Notes under the pieces: model-generated
Seen by the model: only the letters and a program-made list of their open reading frames with translations
The model's database searches: none
Told to the model about the DNA's origin: nothing
Source: Fervidibacter sp032160945
GTDB taxonomy: Bacteria; Armatimonadota; Fervidibacteria; Fervidibacterales; Fervidibacteraceae
DNA: 64,000 nt
Reading direction: 5' to 3' (one strand)
Assembly: GCA_032160945.1 (NCBI GenBank)
Contig: JAVHTL010000001.1
Shown: positions 17,360-25,473 of the stretch, one piece after another
How the letters are laid out: the number at the start of each line of letters is the position of its first letter
How positions within the stretch are numbered: position 1 is the stretch's first letter
Program-made: the position numbers and the translations under genes

Positions 17360-18331
17360 GTGGTTGTCACCGTCGTAGATAACTACCCGAAAATCTCGGA
17401 GCAAGACCAAAGGCTGAGACGAGCCATCGCCGCATGGGAAGACGGCAAACTCACTGAAGAAGAGTTGGAGCGTGTTTATGACGAAGTGACGCAAGGCGTC
17501 ATTCGTGAGCAGATAGAAGCGGGCGTAGGATTGGTCACCGACGGGCAAGTCCGATGGGACGATGCCCTCAGTTACCTTGCCCGCAAATTGGACGGAACAA
17601 ATCGGGGCGGATTGCTTCGCTGGTTTGACAACAACTTCTATTTCCGCCAACCTGTTATCGTTGGCAAGTTAGTCAGGAGAGAGCCCCTTGTGGTCAACGA
17701 TTGGATTAAAGCGGAGCAATGGGCAAACGGAGTTTCCGTTAAGCCCGTGCTGACTGGACCTTACACCTTCGCTAAGTTTTGTTTGAACGAGCACTATGGG
17801 AATTTTGAGGACTTACTTTTTGATGTCGCTGCGATTTGGAGGGAGGAAGCAAAAGCGCTTTCGGATGCAGGTGCAACTATCATTCAACTCAACGAGCCAG
17901 CAATTCTGTTCCATCCTGAAGATGCCAAAATTTGGTCAGAAGCAATTAGGCTCGTCGTTGATGGCGTCCATGCCGATTTTGCTCTTTACACCTTCTTCTC
18001 CGACGCAAGCAAAATTTGGGATGACTTGATGAAACTCCCCGTCAAAATCATTGGGCTTGACTTCTGCAGTGGTGAGGAAAACCGAAATGCGGAACTAATT
18101 CAAAGCGAGTTTCCAAAGGGAAAAGTTTTGGGCTTCGGCATAGTTGACGCCAGAAACATCAAACCTGAACCAGTTGACGAACTGGCAAGGCAGATTGAGT
18201 GGGTTGCAAACATTGTCGGTTCTGAGCGTTTACATGTCAATCCAAACTGCGGGCTTGAGTTTTTGCCCAAAGCCGATGCGAGGCGGAAGTTAGAAACTTT
18301 GTCAGAAGCAGTGCAAAAAGTTCGTGGGTAG
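17360..18331 (+). CDS. Cobalamin-independent methionine synthase (MetE) C-terminal-domain protein
   Basis: This protein of about 323 aa consists only of the MetE catalytic barrel (COG0620), like archaeal core MetE proteins, and lacks the N-terminal barrel of E. coli MetE. Recognisable segments are GLVTDGQVRWDDALSYLA, VKPVLTGPYTFAKF, IIQLNEPAIL and the final NPNCGLEFLPKADARRKL, which keeps the last zinc cysteine. The H-x-C zinc pair expected in the middle is replaced by LYTFFSDASKI, so methyl transfer to homocysteine is doubtful. I chose GTG at 17360 because GGAGGG lies 7 bases upstream; an in-frame TTG at 17330 lacks a ribosome site. Confidence 0.8.
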   Translation: MVVTVVDNYPKISEQDQRLRRAIAAWEDGKLTEEELERVYDEVTQGVIREQIEAGVGLVTDGQVRWDDALSYLARKLDGTNRGGLLRWFDNNFYFRQPVIVGKLVRREPLVVNDWIKAEQWANGVSVKPVLTGPYTFAKFCLNEHYGNFEDLLFDVAAIWREEAKALSDAGATIIQLNEPAILFHPEDAKIWSEAIRLVVDGVHADFALYTFFSDASKIWDDLMKLPVKIIGLDFCSGEENRNAELIQSEFPKGKVLGFGIVDARNIKPEPVDELARQIEWVANIVGSERLHVNPNCGLEFLPKADARRKLETLSEAVQKVRG

Positions 18332-18452
18332 ATGGTTTTGCAGTTTTAACGGCTTTGGTCTTCAAATGCCCCAAGTTCGCAGTTAGCCACGAAAATAGGT
18401 TTTCGTTTTTGACGGATAAACCCACTTTGGGGAGACCCCAAAATCATTCAAG

Positions 18453-18481
18453 TTGCATTCTGCCAATCTCGGCTTTACAAT
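18453..18481 (+). promoter_or_regulatory. Candidate sigma70 promoter of the histidine kinase operon
   Basis: TTGCAT (18453-18458) and TACAAT (18476-18481) are separated by 17 bases. The predicted transcript would start near 18488, about 100 bases before the kinase ATG. Confidence 0.5.
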
Positions 18482-18551
18482 TCTGCAATGGTAGGGTTTT
18501 TCACTGACAAACCCCTTTAGAGAAGGCAGGCACAATTTGGAAGGCTTTTGA

Positions 18552-18572
18552 GGCACAGTTTCCCGCTGTGCC
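18552..18572 (+). promoter_or_regulatory. Leader hairpin before the histidine kinase ribosome site
   Basis: A perfect 7-bp stem (GGCACAG/CTGTGCC) with a 7-base loop ends 3 bases before the AGGAGGG ribosome site. A second perfect hairpin, TTTGGGG-AGA-CCCCAAA, lies at 18426-18442 upstream of the promoter. Neither is followed by a T-run, so neither is a classical terminator. The first could influence translation of the kinase. Confidence 0.35.
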
Positions 18573-18589
18573 GTCAGGAGGGACAAAGA

Positions 18590-20278
18590 ATGAAGCATCA
18601 AATGATGAAATTGCTCAAGTCCGGGGTGCTCCTCAGGTTTGATAGAACCTTGGATGAGGCACTGCAGCATATCGTTGATGTTGCTCGGTTAGTCATAGGT
18701 GCTCGCTACGCCGCTCTCGCTGTCTTGGGTGATGAGGGTGGATTTGGTAAGTTCTTCTACTCTGGGATGAGTGAAGAGGAAGCGAAAAAGGTGGGAGACC
18801 CACCTAAAGGGCGTGGCGTTCTGGGGTTGCTCATAGAACAAGGCAAACCGCTCAGGTTGAGGGATGTGACGAAACACCAAAAGTTTTACGGCTTCCCCCC
18901 TCATCACCCAATCATGAGGTCTTTCCTTGGTGTTCCCATCATGGTCAATGGCAAACCTTTCGGGCGACTTTATTTGACTGAAAAAATTGGTGGCAAATCG
19001 TTCACCAAGCGAGACGAAGAGTTAGCGGTTCTTCTGGCTACTCAGGCTGCTGCCACTATTGAAAGAGCAATGCTCGCAGAACAAGCGAAGCGAACAGAAA
19101 GAATGGAGATGCTCAACGAGTTGATTAGCAGGCTCAACCGCCTCAAGGACGAACAAAATGTGCTGCAAATGGCGACGGAAGGAATTCAGGAGGCTTTGCC
19201 TTTTGCTGAAGTGGCGACAGTTCTTTATCGCCCTAACGAAGTCCTTAGCCTGCTTTGTTTCCCTGAAGGAAGCCGCTTAGGTTTAAAACTTCGCCGACCT
19301 TGCCTGAAAGTGAACCGAACTCCGTTCACTGTTTGCATGCAAGAGGGAAAACCTTTGTCCATTTCTAACATGAGCGTTGAAAAAGCGAAGACGCCTTTTG
19401 AAAGGTGGCTTGCAAGGAGAGGTTTCAGAAGCCTTATTGCTGTCCCTGTGGCTACCAATGAGGAGGTTTTAGGCGTTATATTCGCTGCTGCTGCTCAAAC
19501 TGATGCTTTCAATCGTGATGATTTGACTTTTTTGGGGACAATTTCCGACCATGTTGCCATCGCTTTGGCAAGTGCCCGTCTTCTTCAGGAAATCAGCGAA
19601 AAGGAGCGAGTTCGTGGTTTGCTTCTCAACAAAGTTGTGACTGCACAGGAAGAAGAGCGCCGACGCATCTCCCACGAACTTCATGACCAAATCGGTCAGT
19701 TGCTGACAGCACTTTTAATCCAACTCCAACTTTTGGAGCGAAGTTTTCCTGACCCAGCATTGAAAGGAAGGTTGGAGATATTGAAGCAGTTGGCTGAGGA
19801 AATTTCATCCCACCTTCATCACATCGCTTGGGAGTTGAGACCCATTACCTTAGACGAATTGGGTTTGATTGCAGCATTGGAGAGAGTGGCAGAAGAGTGG
19901 TCAAAAAGGTTCAACATCCCTTGCGAGTTTGTTGCTGATAACAATGTTGACAGCCAAATTCAACCTGAAATGGCTATTGGTGTCCTCCGCATAGTCCAAG
20001 AAGCACTGACCAACATCGCAAAGCATGCGAAAGCCAGTCATGCCCGCGTCTCCGTCTCTCAAACCGACAGCGAATTGGTCGTCACCGTTGAAGACGATGG
20101 TGTCGGTTTCAAAGTCTCAGAAATCCTTCGCCACCGCGATGAAAGCAAAAGGTTAGGACTGCTGGGAATGATGGAAAGAGCAACGATGCTTTCTGGGAAA
20201 TTGACCATTGACTCAAAGCCAGGTAAGGGCACTAAGGTTCAACTCCGCATCCCTGTGACAAAAGGTTGGTTGCGTTGA
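18590..20278 (+). CDS. GAF-domain sensor histidine kinase, NarX/LiaS (HisKA_3) type
   Basis: This 562-aa cytoplasmic kinase contains two GAF domains (about residues 18-165 and 185-335). A dimerisation and phosphoacceptor domain follows, with EEERRRISHELHDQIGQLL and probable phospho-His365, then an HATPase_c domain (EALTNIAKHAKASHARVSV, VEDDGVGF, LGLLGMMERA). There is no transmembrane segment, so the signal is intracellular, perhaps a small molecule or redox cue bound by GAF. The ATG at 18590 follows AGGAGGG at 9 bases. It is the first gene of an operon with the response regulator (60 bases downstream) and an Rrf2 regulator. Confidence 0.94.
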   Translation: MKHQMMKLLKSGVLLRFDRTLDEALQHIVDVARLVIGARYAALAVLGDEGGFGKFFYSGMSEEEAKKVGDPPKGRGVLGLLIEQGKPLRLRDVTKHQKFYGFPPHHPIMRSFLGVPIMVNGKPFGRLYLTEKIGGKSFTKRDEELAVLLATQAAATIERAMLAEQAKRTERMEMLNELISRLNRLKDEQNVLQMATEGIQEALPFAEVATVLYRPNEVLSLLCFPEGSRLGLKLRRPCLKVNRTPFTVCMQEGKPLSISNMSVEKAKTPFERWLARRGFRSLIAVPVATNEEVLGVIFAAAAQTDAFNRDDLTFLGTISDHVAIALASARLLQEISEKERVRGLLLNKVVTAQEEERRRISHELHDQIGQLLTALLIQLQLLERSFPDPALKGRLEILKQLAEEISSHLHHIAWELRPITLDELGLIAALERVAEEWSKRFNIPCEFVADNNVDSQIQPEMAIGVLRIVQEALTNIAKHAKASHARVSVSQTDSELVVTVEDDGVGFKVSEILRHRDESKRLGLLGMMERATMLSGKLTIDSKPGKGTKVQLRIPVTKGWLR

Positions 20279-20338
20279 ATAGTCGCAATTTTGTTGCAAC
20301 TGGTGAGAAATTAGCAGCAGAACGAAGGAGGGATTGTC

Positions 20339-21019
20339 ATGACGAAAGTCTCAAATGAGCAGAAACCGATTCGTGTCCTTATTGTTGACGACCACGCAAT
20401 TTTAAGAGATGGGCTAAAAGCGCTTTTGCAAGGTGAGCCTGATATTGAAGTCGTTGGCGAAGCAGGAACAGGCAAAGAGGCTCTAAAATTCATCCGACAA
20501 TTTCGCCCCGATGTTGTGCTAATGGACATCTCCATGCCTGACATGACTGGATTGGAAGCAACAGAAGTCATCAAAAAAGGCTACCCTGAGGTTAAAGTTA
20601 TCGCCCTGACTGTCCACGAGAGCGAAACTTACCTGAAGCGGATGATGCAAGTCGGAGCAAACGGTTATGTTGTCAAAAGGGCTGCCGCTCAAGAACTGAC
20701 AACTGCCATTAGGACTGTAATGAGAGGAGGCGTTTACATCCACCCAGATATAGCCCAACAACTTGTCAGTGAGTTGACAAGAACCAGACCATCAAGGCAG
20801 GAGCAGCAAAAACAACTGAGCGAAAGGGAATGGCAGGTTTTAAGGTTGATTGCTCTGGGATACACCAATCAGCAAATCGCCGAAAGGCTGGCTTTGAGCG
20901 TTAAGACCGTTGAGACCTACAGAGCCAGAATAGCCGACAAGTTAGGTTTGCGAACTCGCGCCGAATTGGTCAAATATGCTTTGCAACATGGTTTGCTGGA
21001 TGAGGAACCAATCGCTTGA
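20339..21019 (+). CDS. NarL/FixJ-family response regulator
   Basis: This 226-aa DNA-binding regulator has an N-terminal receiver domain (residues 12-128) with acidic pair Asp17/Asp18, phosphoacceptor Asp63 (LMDISMPDMTG) and conserved Lys in YVVKRAAAQEL. A LuxR-type helix-turn-helix (about residues 155-218) contains LSEREWQVLRLIALGYTNQQ and VKTVETYRARI. It is the evident partner of the GAF histidine kinase encoded just upstream. GGAGGG precedes the ATG. Its target genes are unknown; the Rrf2 gene begins 14 bases after its stop. Confidence 0.95.
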   Translation: MTKVSNEQKPIRVLIVDDHAILRDGLKALLQGEPDIEVVGEAGTGKEALKFIRQFRPDVVLMDISMPDMTGLEATEVIKKGYPEVKVIALTVHESETYLKRMMQVGANGYVVKRAAAQELTTAIRTVMRGGVYIHPDIAQQLVSELTRTRPSRQEQQKQLSEREWQVLRLIALGYTNQQIAERLALSVKTVETYRARIADKLGLRTRAELVKYALQHGLLDEEPIA

Positions 21020-21033
21020 AGGAGGGATGAGCC

Positions 21034-21492
21034 ATGTTTTACTCCCGCACCTGTCAGTATGCTATTTGGGCGCTTTTGGAGTTGGCTCGCGAACAAGAGG
21101 CAAACGGAAAAGGATGGGTTAAGGCGGAAAGAGTTGCCCAAAATTTGAGGCTTCCCTTCCCCATGACTGCAAAGGTTTTACAGATGCTCGTCCATGCCCG
21201 TATCCTTGACTCCGTGCGTGGTCCAACTGGTGGCTTTAGGTTGAGACTTTCGCCTGAGAAAATTCGCCTCTTTGATGTCGTGCTGGCAATTGACGGAACT
21301 GAACTTTTTGAGCGCTGTGCTTTGGGACTGCCCAATTGCGATGAGAGCAACCCATGTCCAGTCCACTTCTCTTGGACTCCCATCCGAGACCAGTTAAAGG
21401 AAATCCTGAAAAAGACCACCATTTCTGACCTGCTTAAGGTTTGGTCACCTCAAGTCATCAGCAGAATTGTTGAAAGTTTCCGACCAGTTTGA
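21034..21492 (+). CDS. Rrf2-family transcriptional regulator with Fe-S-type cysteines
   Basis: This 152-aa regulator has an N-terminal winged helix-turn-helix (YAIWALLELA, RVAQNLRLPFPMTAKVLQML, GPTGGFRL). A cysteine cluster at Cys95, Cys102 and Cys108 with His111 nearby follows (ERCALG, then NPCPVHFSW). The arrangement is like NsrR/IscR proteins, which bind an Fe-S cluster and sense NO, iron-sulfur status or oxidants. It is third in the operon with the two-component pair; AGGAGGG precedes the ATG. Coupling a GAF kinase to an Rrf2 protein suggests redox or gas sensing, but this is inference. Confidence 0.92.
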   Translation: MFYSRTCQYAIWALLELAREQEANGKGWVKAERVAQNLRLPFPMTAKVLQMLVHARILDSVRGPTGGFRLRLSPEKIRLFDVVLAIDGTELFERCALGLPNCDESNPCPVHFSWTPIRDQLKEILKKTTISDLLKVWSPQVISRIVESFRPV

Positions 21493-21515
21493 GAAAGCAA
21501 AAGTCAATTCCTCCC

Positions 21516-22994
21516 TCAAGGGGAGATTTGAAGCCAGAGGTAAACGGATGCGAGCAGAAGGTAAGCGCACCACGAAATTGAGAGGGCAATTGCTCCGATG
21601 AGGCTTGGCTTGATAGTTTCTGGCAGCCAACGGGGAAGCCAAAGGTAATTGAGCAAAAGCAATGCTCCAACAAAAATGACTGTCCCAACAAAACCCAAAA
21701 CGGCGCTGAGCAAAATCAAAGCCTGTGGACTTGCAAAATGCATTGTGATGACCGTGATGATTGTCAAGAATGTGGCTACGGCGTAATACCAAATTCGTGG
21801 ATGCCATTGTCGGGCGGATGGGAAAAAGCAAAGGACGAAATCAGTGTGAACCCTGCTGACAGCATCAAGGGTCGTAAGCCAAGTGTCGGAAAGGAAAGCG
21901 GCAGCAACGATGGCGAAAAGCAATTTCCCAAACGCTCCCCAACTCACTTCAAAGAACCGCATCTGGTGCACAACCAACTCCCACTCTTTTGGCACTAAGC
22001 CTTTCGGGTAAAGGAGCGCGAAAGCGAGGAAGCAAGTCATCAGTGTAGTGATGATGTTGCCGATAATCCCGACAGCGCTGTCAAGGCACAAGTAGGAACG
22101 CCACTGATGCCAATTTCGTGCAACCTCATTGTTGGCTTCTGGGACGAAACCCGAAAGAGGGATGAATTCAGGCTTGCCAGTTATTGGGCTTGTTATATGA
22201 CCGATATGGCGAGCCATGCCAGCCCCTTTCTCGCGAAGCCAGTAGGAGTAAAACAGCGTCCAAAAACCTCCAAGCCCTGCGAAAGTGATTGCCGTCAGTA
22301 GCGGCGTTGCGTCTTTCGTGTCCCAAGGTCTCGGCAGTTGGGCGAAGGGAGGAAAATGCGGGAGCAAAATACCCTTGACAAATTCTGGTAAGTGTCGCAG
22401 CACTTCTGGTTGCAGGCAGGCTACCAACAAGCCAAAGAAAGTGACAATGGCAACAAGCCACATCAACCGCTCAACCAAACGATATGCAGTTGGGCTGAAA
22501 AGCAAAGTGGGAAAGAGCAAAGCGATTGTCAACCAAGACCAAAACAGAGATTTCGCCTGTTGGTTCCAACCCTGCGGGAAATCAATCAACGCCGCAAGCC
22601 CAGTGCTACCGGCGGTGACAAAGGCTCCAAACCAGAAAAATTGGACGGTCATCAAAAGCCACAATATCAACGCAAACCAACGGTTTAGCCTTATGAACCC
22701 TTGCCATATGCTTTCGCCCGTCATCATTGTGTATCGTCCGATAGCGTAGTTGAGTGGGAACTGGAGCAAGCAAGCGGGTATCAGCAAGAACAAGAAACCA
22801 AGTCCATATTTTGCCACCAACCTTGGCCACCAAATCAACTCTCCGCTGCCTTGAGCCAAAGCCAGCCAAACAATTCCCGGACCAAGCATTGTCCACCAAC
22901 CGGGGAAATTGGGAAGGGGCATGGGTTTGAATGGTGGCAAAATTCCCCATTCAGTTCGGATTTTTCGGAACAAGTTTGCCAACGAACCTTCCAT
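21516..22994 (-). CDS. Nramp-related membrane transporter lacking the DPGN motif
   Basis: This 492-aa inner-membrane protein has about 11-12 hydrophobic segments. The first conserved helix reads GPGIVWLALAQGSGELIWWP where classical Nramp/MntH proteins have the metal-binding DPGN motif. It resembles the Nramp-like group of Planctomycetota and relatives, whose substrates are not established. The characteristic broken-helix GSG in TM1 is retained. I place the start at ATG 22994 because GAAGGTGA lies just before it; the frame is open to 23018. It converges on the Rrf2 gene, leaving 23 bases between stops. Confidence 0.8.
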   Translation of the reverse strand: MEGSLANLFRKIRTEWGILPPFKPMPLPNFPGWWTMLGPGIVWLALAQGSGELIWWPRLVAKYGLGFLFLLIPACLLQFPLNYAIGRYTMMTGESIWQGFIRLNRWFALILWLLMTVQFFWFGAFVTAGSTGLAALIDFPQGWNQQAKSLFWSWLTIALLFPTLLFSPTAYRLVERLMWLVAIVTFFGLLVACLQPEVLRHLPEFVKGILLPHFPPFAQLPRPWDTKDATPLLTAITFAGLGGFWTLFYSYWLREKGAGMARHIGHITSPITGKPEFIPLSGFVPEANNEVARNWHQWRSYLCLDSAVGIIGNIITTLMTCFLAFALLYPKGLVPKEWELVVHQMRFFEVSWGAFGKLLFAIVAAAFLSDTWLTTLDAVSRVHTDFVLCFFPSARQWHPRIWYYAVATFLTIITVITMHFASPQALILLSAVLGFVGTVIFVGALLLLNYLWLPRWLPETIKPSLIGAIALSISWCAYLLLASVYLWLQISP

Positions 22995-23068
22995 TCCTGT
23001 CACCTTCAAGAGCATCAAGGAGAAGGGTTTTTCTTGCCCTTCAACACCTCATACCACTGGTCAATTGG

Positions 23069-23542
23069 TCACCTCTTGTGCACTGCCAACCTTCTTGCCC
23101 CAACGAAGCGGACAGAGTAGTAGGGATCGCTTAGGCTTGTGATTGTCACATGACCTCGCCCACTTGATGCGTGGATGAATTTGCCATTGCCAATGTAGAT
23201 GCCGACATGAGTAATCCCTCGTCTTCGTGCTGTGTTTTTGAAGAAGACCAAATCGCCTATTTTCAATTCCGAGCGAGAAACGGGCTTGCCAATTTTGAAC
23301 AACGCTGCTGACGAATGAGGGGCGCGAATTCCATGACGACTTAGCAAGTAGTAAACGAACCCTGAGCAGTCAAATCCACGAGACGGTGATGAACCGCCAT
23401 ATCGGTATCGGATGCCCAAAAACTTTTTCGCAGTCTCAACCAAAGGGTGCGTTTGATTTGATGGTTTCTGATGTTCAAAACCGAAGACCGAAGATGCCAA
23501 CAATGCACCCACTAAACCACAAAACCACCTTTGCCAAAGCAC
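23069..23542 (-). CDS. Secreted NlpC/P60 peptidoglycan endopeptidase
   Basis: This 157-aa protein has a signal peptide (residues 1-21) followed by a single NlpC/P60 domain. The catalytic set is visible: Cys59 (GFDCSGFVYYL), His112 (THVGIYIG) and a third polar residue His124 (FIHASS). It should cleave peptide stems of peptidoglycan in the periplasm. No SH3 or LysM targeting domain is present. It is upstream of the Nramp-like gene on the same strand, 74 bases apart. Confidence 0.93.
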   Translation of the reverse strand: MLWQRWFCGLVGALLASSVFGFEHQKPSNQTHPLVETAKKFLGIRYRYGGSSPSRGFDCSGFVYYLLSRHGIRAPHSSAALFKIGKPVSRSELKIGDLVFFKNTARRRGITHVGIYIGNGKFIHASSGRGHVTITSLSDPYYSVRFVGARRLAVHKR

Positions 23543-23734
23543 CTTTTTGCCTCCTTTCCCGCAAGTGTATCGTCCAAACCCACTGAAAAACCATACGCGC
23601 CGATTTGCTTCATTTAGCCCTGTGTGAACCCTTTAAAGGCTAACACACTGAACTTTTGATGTCAACTGCATCGCCAAGAATACAATTAGCGCTTAAACTT
23701 GGAAAGCGTTAGCCTTTTGTGATGGTGAGAGAAA

Positions 23735-24421
23735 TTGCGCTGGTTTGTTCGTAGGCTTTTGCTCAATTTGTTTTCGCTTTTGATTTTGCTCGTTGCTTTC
23801 CTTTGGTTTTGGCATGCGGGCAAAAGTTGGTTGTCAAATCTCAGTCTGAGGGAAATTGCAGCCAGATTGAAGTCCCGCATGGTGACTGTCACACCTTCTT
23901 CGGCTATCGTCATCCAAAGACTTCAAGCGCTCAATAGACTTGAGACCGCAAAAATGGTTAGCCAACACATTGTTGAAGCAAGTTCTAAGTCAACATGGTT
24001 ACCTTCTTTTCTTGCTGGGGAGAGGCTTTTGCTCCTTGCTCAAGTTGAAGTCGTTGCAGGTGTTGACTTGAGCAAAGTTTTAAAGAGCGACATTGATGTC
24101 ATTGGCGATAAGGTCGCTATCGTTCTGCCAGAACCTCAAATTTTGTCTGCTCGCATTGATGAGGCGATGACAAAAGTCTTCGCCCGCGAAAAGGGTTGGC
24201 TGGTTTTCAATCCAGACAAAAACTTGGAACAGCAGGCAAGGTTGCAAGCACTTTCGGAAGCGAGGCAAGCAGCGCTTCAAAGTGGGTTGATGAATTTTGC
24301 CCGCAAAAAAGCCGAAGAAAGTTTGCGTAACTTCCTTCATGCACTCGGTTTCAAGCAAGTTGAAATCCGATGGCAAACCCAAAGGGAGATGAAAAAGGAA
24401 GGTGAGCAAGGCAATGGCTGA
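23735..24421 (+). CDS. DUF4230 family membrane-anchored protein
   Basis: This 228-aa protein has one N-terminal transmembrane segment (about residues 8-28) followed by a periplasmic DUF4230 domain: IQRLQALNRLETAKMVSQHI, then VDLSKVL and VIVLPEPQIL-like segments, and a helical C-terminus. Function is unknown. Its start is apparently TTG at 23735. A candidate promoter (TTGATG at 23656, TACAAT at 23681, 19-base spacer) precedes it. Its last codons overlap the start of mtnA by 8 bases, indicating translational coupling. Confidence 0.82.
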   Translation: MRWFVRRLLLNLFSLLILLVAFLWFWHAGKSWLSNLSLREIAARLKSRMVTVTPSSAIVIQRLQALNRLETAKMVSQHIVEASSKSTWLPSFLAGERLLLLAQVEVVAGVDLSKVLKSDIDVIGDKVAIVLPEPQILSARIDEAMTKVFAREKGWLVFNPDKNLEQQARLQALSEARQAALQSGLMNFARKKAEESLRNFLHALGFKQVEIRWQTQREMKKEGEQGNG

Positions 24422-25463
24422 AATTTTGGCTCCGGCTTTCAAATGGACAGGCGATAGTTTGCTCTTGCTTGACCAAAGGAAGTTACCACATGAGGAAGTT
24501 TGGGTGAAGTGCGAAACTGCTGAGGGAGTCTCAAAAGCGATTAAAGCGATGGTCACTCGCGGTGCTCCCTTGATAGGCATAGCAGCATCCTTTGGAGTTG
24601 TGCTGGCAGCAAAACAAGCAAATCAAAAAGGTTTGCCAATCCATTCGGAACTTGAGCGGGCATCTCAAGTGCTTATAAGTGCTCGCCCGACAGCGGTTAA
24701 CTTGAGTTGGGCTGTTAAGCGGATGATGAGGGTTGCAGAACAATTCGCTCAACTGACAGTCGGCGAACTTGTCGCCCGCCTTGAAGAAGAAGCGGTCAAC
24801 ATCTATCGTGAAGATTGCCAAGCCAACAGACGCATAGGTGAGTATGGTGCTGCATTGTTGCCAGAAAATTGTCAAGTTTTGACCCATTGCAATACTGGCG
24901 CTTTAGCCGTCTCGGATTTGGGCACTGCTTTGGGAGTGATTAAAACGGCTTACAGGCAAGGTAGAGCCAAGTTCGTTTGGGTTGACGAGACAAGACCGTT
25001 TCTGCAAGGTGCTCGGTTGACGGCGTGGGAGTTGCTTAAAGAAGGCATCCCTTTCAAGGTCATCGTTGATAGCGCTGCTCCATGGTTGATGGGAAAGGGT
25101 TTGGTTGATGCCGTTATCGTTGGCGCTGACAGAATTGCCAGCAACGGCGATGTCGCCAACAAAGTCGGAACTTACATGCTCGCCATCGCAGCAAAGAGAC
25201 ATGGCATACCCTTCTATGTCGCAGCACCAACATCAACTCTTGACATCTCTCTGACAAGTGGCGACCAAATTCCAATTGAGGAACGAGACGAAAACGAAGT
25301 TTTGTGTTGGCATGGTGTCCTCGTCGCACCGAAAGATGCTCACGCTTTCAACCCTGCTTTTGATGTCACTCCTGCAGAACTCATCACAGCAATCATTACT
25401 GAGCGAGGTGTTGCTTTCCCGCCTTACGAGGAAAAACTCGTTGAGTTGGCAGGCAAAACTTGA
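24414..25463 (+). CDS. mtnA: S-methyl-5-thioribose-1-phosphate isomerase
   Basis: This 349-aa enzyme of the methionine salvage pathway converts 5-methylthioribose-1-phosphate to the ribulose form. Diagnostic segments are TRGAPLIGIAASFG (near residue 48), ARPTAVNLSWAV (90-101), THCNTGALA with catalytic Cys159, and VGADRIASNGDVANKVGTY with catalytic Asp239. The ATG at 24414 overlaps the end of the DUF4230 gene; an in-frame GTG at 24402 is a possible longer start. No other mtn genes are nearby. Confidence 0.96.
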   Translation: MAEILAPAFKWTGDSLLLLDQRKLPHEEVWVKCETAEGVSKAIKAMVTRGAPLIGIAASFGVVLAAKQANQKGLPIHSELERASQVLISARPTAVNLSWAVKRMMRVAEQFAQLTVGELVARLEEEAVNIYREDCQANRRIGEYGAALLPENCQVLTHCNTGALAVSDLGTALGVIKTAYRQGRAKFVWVDETRPFLQGARLTAWELLKEGIPFKVIVDSAAPWLMGKGLVDAVIVGADRIASNGDVANKVGTYMLAIAAKRHGIPFYVAAPTSTLDISLTSGDQIPIEERDENEVLCWHGVLVAPKDAHAFNPAFDVTPAELITAIITERGVAFPPYEEKLVELAGKT

Positions 25464-25473
25464 GTGTGGCAAA

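Noticed and set aside
18426..18442. Hairpin TTTGGGG-AGA-CCCCAAA as terminator of the MetE-core gene
   Set aside because: It is followed by ATCATTC, not a T-run, and lies close to the next promoter; its role remains unclear.
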